From NCBI GenBank assembly GCA_963817015.1, contig CAWFMV010000007.1, positions 124,001 to 188,000 of the forward strand: a stretch of 64,000 bases of DNA, read 5' to 3'. Positions 62,455 through 64,000 of this stretch are shown here, in pieces. Made by a program: the position numbers and the translations under genes. Position 1 is the stretch's first letter. Each line of letters begins with the position of its first letter. This DNA is from VAZQ01 sp963817015 (GTDB lineage: Bacteria; Pseudomonadota; Alphaproteobacteria; Rhizobiales; Xanthobacteraceae). Below the pieces are notes generated by a model. That model was not told the origin of the DNA, did no database searches, and saw nothing but the letters and a program-made list of their open reading frames with translations.

Positions 62455-63423
62455 TCAGATCCTGAAGTTCACCATGCGGTACATGATGAAGTTGCCGAGC
62501 CCCATCCAGCCGCCCGCAGCCATCAGCACCTTCCTGGTCATATCCTCGTTCCAGACCGCGCCGTAAAAGTCGGGCGCCACGACATGGATGATCAGCATCA
62601 GCAGCAGCGGCAGCGACGAGAGGATGATCGCGGAAGCGCGGCCTTCCGACGCCAGCGCCCGGACTTTGCGCCGCATCTTGAAGCGCTCGCGGATGACCTT
62701 GGACAGGTTGTCCAGAATCTCGCCCAGATTGCCGCCGGTCGACGCCTGGATGCCGACCGCCGTCACGAACAATGGCAGGTCGTCCTGGCCGATGCGGAAA
62801 TAGAGATTGCGTAGCGCCAACTCGAGATCGGAACCATAGGTGATCTCGTCGGCCACGATGCCGAACTCGGAACCGATCGGATCCTTCATCTCGCGCGCCA
62901 CCAGGCCGATCGCGATCGGCACCGGATGGCCCGCGCGCAGGCTGCGCACGATCATGTCGAGCGCATCCGGGAACTGGGCGCCGAAAGCCTTGCGCCGCCG
63001 CCCGCGCATGACATGAAGCACCATGAGGGGCAGGATGGTGCAGCAGAACACGCCGGCGACAAGCGCCTGGACGATGTCATTGCGGATCACATAAGTCGCC
63101 CCGAACGCCACCAAGGCGCCGAGCGCAACGACCATCAACAGCTTGGTCACACCCATCGTCAGGCCTGACTGCAGCAAGAGCTTGTTGAAGGCTTCAAAGC
63201 CGATGCTGTAGTCGCCCCCGCCGGTGAGACCACGCTCGCGCCGCAGCTGAACCAGGATGTTCTCGCGGTTGGGCTCGTCCTTGAGCAGCTTGAGGCGGCG
63301 GTTGACGTTCTGGCGATACGAGACCCCCGAAAAACAAAGCAGATAGATGGCCTCGACGAGCAACACGGCCGCTGCCGCGACGAAGACGTAGATCAGATAG
63401 ATGGGGTCGAACTCGAACGACAT
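62455..63423 (-). CDS. tadB: Tad pilus inner-membrane platform protein TadB
   Basis: 322 residues, GspF-like partner of TadC. N-terminal helix IYLIYVFVAAAAVLLVEAIY, middle helices (LLMVVALGALVAFGATYVIR, CCTILPLMVLHVMRGRRRKA) and the cytoplasmic signature FPDALDMIVRSLRAGHPVPI, VTAVGIQASTGGNLGEILDN. Start MSFEFDPI. Read without this start the frame stays open much further upstream into tadA; that is a shadow. No frameshift. Confidence 0.93.
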   Translation of the reverse strand: MSFEFDPIYLIYVFVAAAAVLLVEAIYLLCFSGVSYRQNVNRRLKLLKDEPNRENILVQLRRERGLTGGGDYSIGFEAFNKLLLQSGLTMGVTKLLMVVALGALVAFGATYVIRNDIVQALVAGVFCCTILPLMVLHVMRGRRRKAFGAQFPDALDMIVRSLRAGHPVPIAIGLVAREMKDPIGSEFGIVADEITYGSDLELALRNLYFRIGQDDLPLFVTAVGIQASTGGNLGEILDNLSKVIRERFKMRRKVRALASEGRASAIILSSLPLLLMLIIHVVAPDFYGAVWNEDMTRKVLMAAGGWMGLGNFIMYRMVNFRI

Positions 63424-63443
63424 GGTGAATTCAGAGTTGGCGG

Positions 63444-64000
63444 TCAGAGCGGCTGCGACGGGTCGAAGTAGTTGCCCGGAATCTTGATGCCCATGGTGAC
63501 CAGGTCGTTGAGGAAGCGTGGGCGCACGCCGGTCGCCTGGAAATGCCCGATCACGCTGTTGTCCGGCCCGGTACCGGTACGCACGAACTTGAAGATCTCC
63601 TGCATCTGGACGATGTCGCCCTCGAGTCCCGTGATCTCGGCAATCGACGTCACCTTGCGTTTGCCGTCGGAGAGGCGCGAGAGCTGCACGATGAGCCTGA
63701 CCGCGGAGGCGATCTGGCCGCGAACGGAGGCGATGGTCATCGGCAATCCCGCCATGCCGATCAGCTGCTCGAGACGAGAGACCGCTTCGCGCGGGTTGTT
63801 GGCGTGAATGGTCGCCATCGAGCCTTCGTGGCCGGTATTCATGGCCTGCAGCATGTCGAAGGCTTCCTCGCCGCGGCACTCACCGAGGATGATACGCTCG
63901 GGCCGCATACGCAGCGCGTTCTTGACCAGCTCGCGCTGGCGGATCTCGCCCTTGCCCTCGAGGTTGGGCGGCCGTGTCTCCATGCGGGCCACGTGCGGCT
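63444..64000 (-). CDS. tadA: Tad pilus assembly ATPase TadA/CpaF (partial, 5' end outside window)
   Basis: C-terminal about 185 residues of the secretion ATPase that powers pilus assembly. MRPERIILGECRGEEAFDML holds the Walker B region, followed by GHEGSMATIHANNPREAVSR with the His box, and LVQLSRLSDGKRKVTSIAEI. The Walker A part lies beyond the right edge. 20 bases upstream of tadB on the same strand, so the order tadA-tadB-tadC-tadD is conserved. Confidence 0.93.
   Translation of the reverse strand, partial: PHVARMETRPPNLEGKGEIRQRELVKNALRMRPERIILGECRGEEAFDMLQAMNTGHEGSMATIHANNPREAVSRLEQLIGMAGLPMTIASVRGQIASAVRLIVQLSRLSDGKRKVTSIAEITGLEGDIVQMQEIFKFVRTGTGPDNSVIGHFQATGVRPRFLNDLVTMGIKIPGNYFDPSQPL

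Noticed and set aside
63424..63879. 5' extension of tadB to a far upstream start
   Set aside because: It would overlap the clear TadA coding frame; MSFEFDPI is the natural start.
1..64000. CRISPR arrays, rRNA operons, intact insertion sequences or prophage genes
   Set aside because: No regularly spaced repeats, rRNA motifs, transposase or phage structural genes were seen.

Overview
This window looks like chromosome from an alphaproteobacterium of the Hyphomicrobiales (Rhizobiales), most like the Xanthobacteraceae/Bradyrhizobium group. The evidence is the high GC, the content and order of housekeeping genes (leuB, sdhCDAB, argG, rlmN, typA, folD), an IalB-type invasion protein, an ethylmalonyl-CoA pathway hydratase, a hopanoid-methylase-like radical SAM protein, a tad pilus locus, and palindromic intergenic repeats of a kind I recall from Bradyrhizobium relatives. 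About sixteen conserved genes carry single-base frameshifts, some mutually compensating. The sequence therefore probably comes from an imperfectly polished assembly, and most breaks are more likely sequencing errors than true pseudogenes.

Layout. 0-4 kb: class Ia ribonucleotide reductase (nrdA, then nrdB running off the left edge) behind a clear cobalamin riboswitch, with leuB upstream. 4.1-5.8 kb: type II NADH dehydrogenase and a small secreted protein. 5.8-12.6 kb: an accessory zone of visibly lower GC. It holds a degenerate stretch, a DUF4160 gene overlapping a DUF2442-HTH gene with a very long C-terminal extension, and a two-gene ATP-grasp/flavin-monooxygenase operon lying between two nearly identical 670-bp direct copies of the 3' part of an msrP-like gene. 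12-18 kb: the intact MsrP-like molybdoenzyme and its cytochrome b, mesaconyl-CoA hydratase, and an orphan nosR-nosX pair. 18-22.6 kb: a LysR regulator and sdhCDAB.

22.7-34.5 kb: mostly small housekeeping or unknown genes (VOC, WYL-like, argG, lytic transglycosylase, DUF2293, PAP2, rlmN, DUF72, IalB, TPR-glycosyltransferase, DUF1232, phhB). 34.6-47 kb: CBS-containing site-2 protease, membrane-anchored TAXI protein, HpnP-like enzyme, DUF4241, serine hydrolase, response regulator, typA, GNAT, folD. 47.4-54.8 kb: DUF167, YggT, tRNA-Ala(CGC), a LysR, an MFS exporter, a Rieske oxygenase and a secreted lectin-like protein. 55-60.6 kb: a LysR divergent from a NodB-like deacetylase and a TctC-type binding protein, then a TerB-SDR-glutamine amidotransferase operon. 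60.7-64 kb: tadD, tadC, tadB and the 3' end of tadA.

How the parts fit. B12 is one theme: the riboswitch should repress the B12-independent reductase when cobalamin is plentiful, and the HpnP-like enzyme itself belongs to a B12-binding family. Periplasmic redox is another: the MsrP/cytochrome b pair and NosR/NosX. The parts least explained by known systems are the repeat-bounded ATP-grasp/monooxygenase island, the DUF2442 chimera, and nosR-nosX without nosZ.
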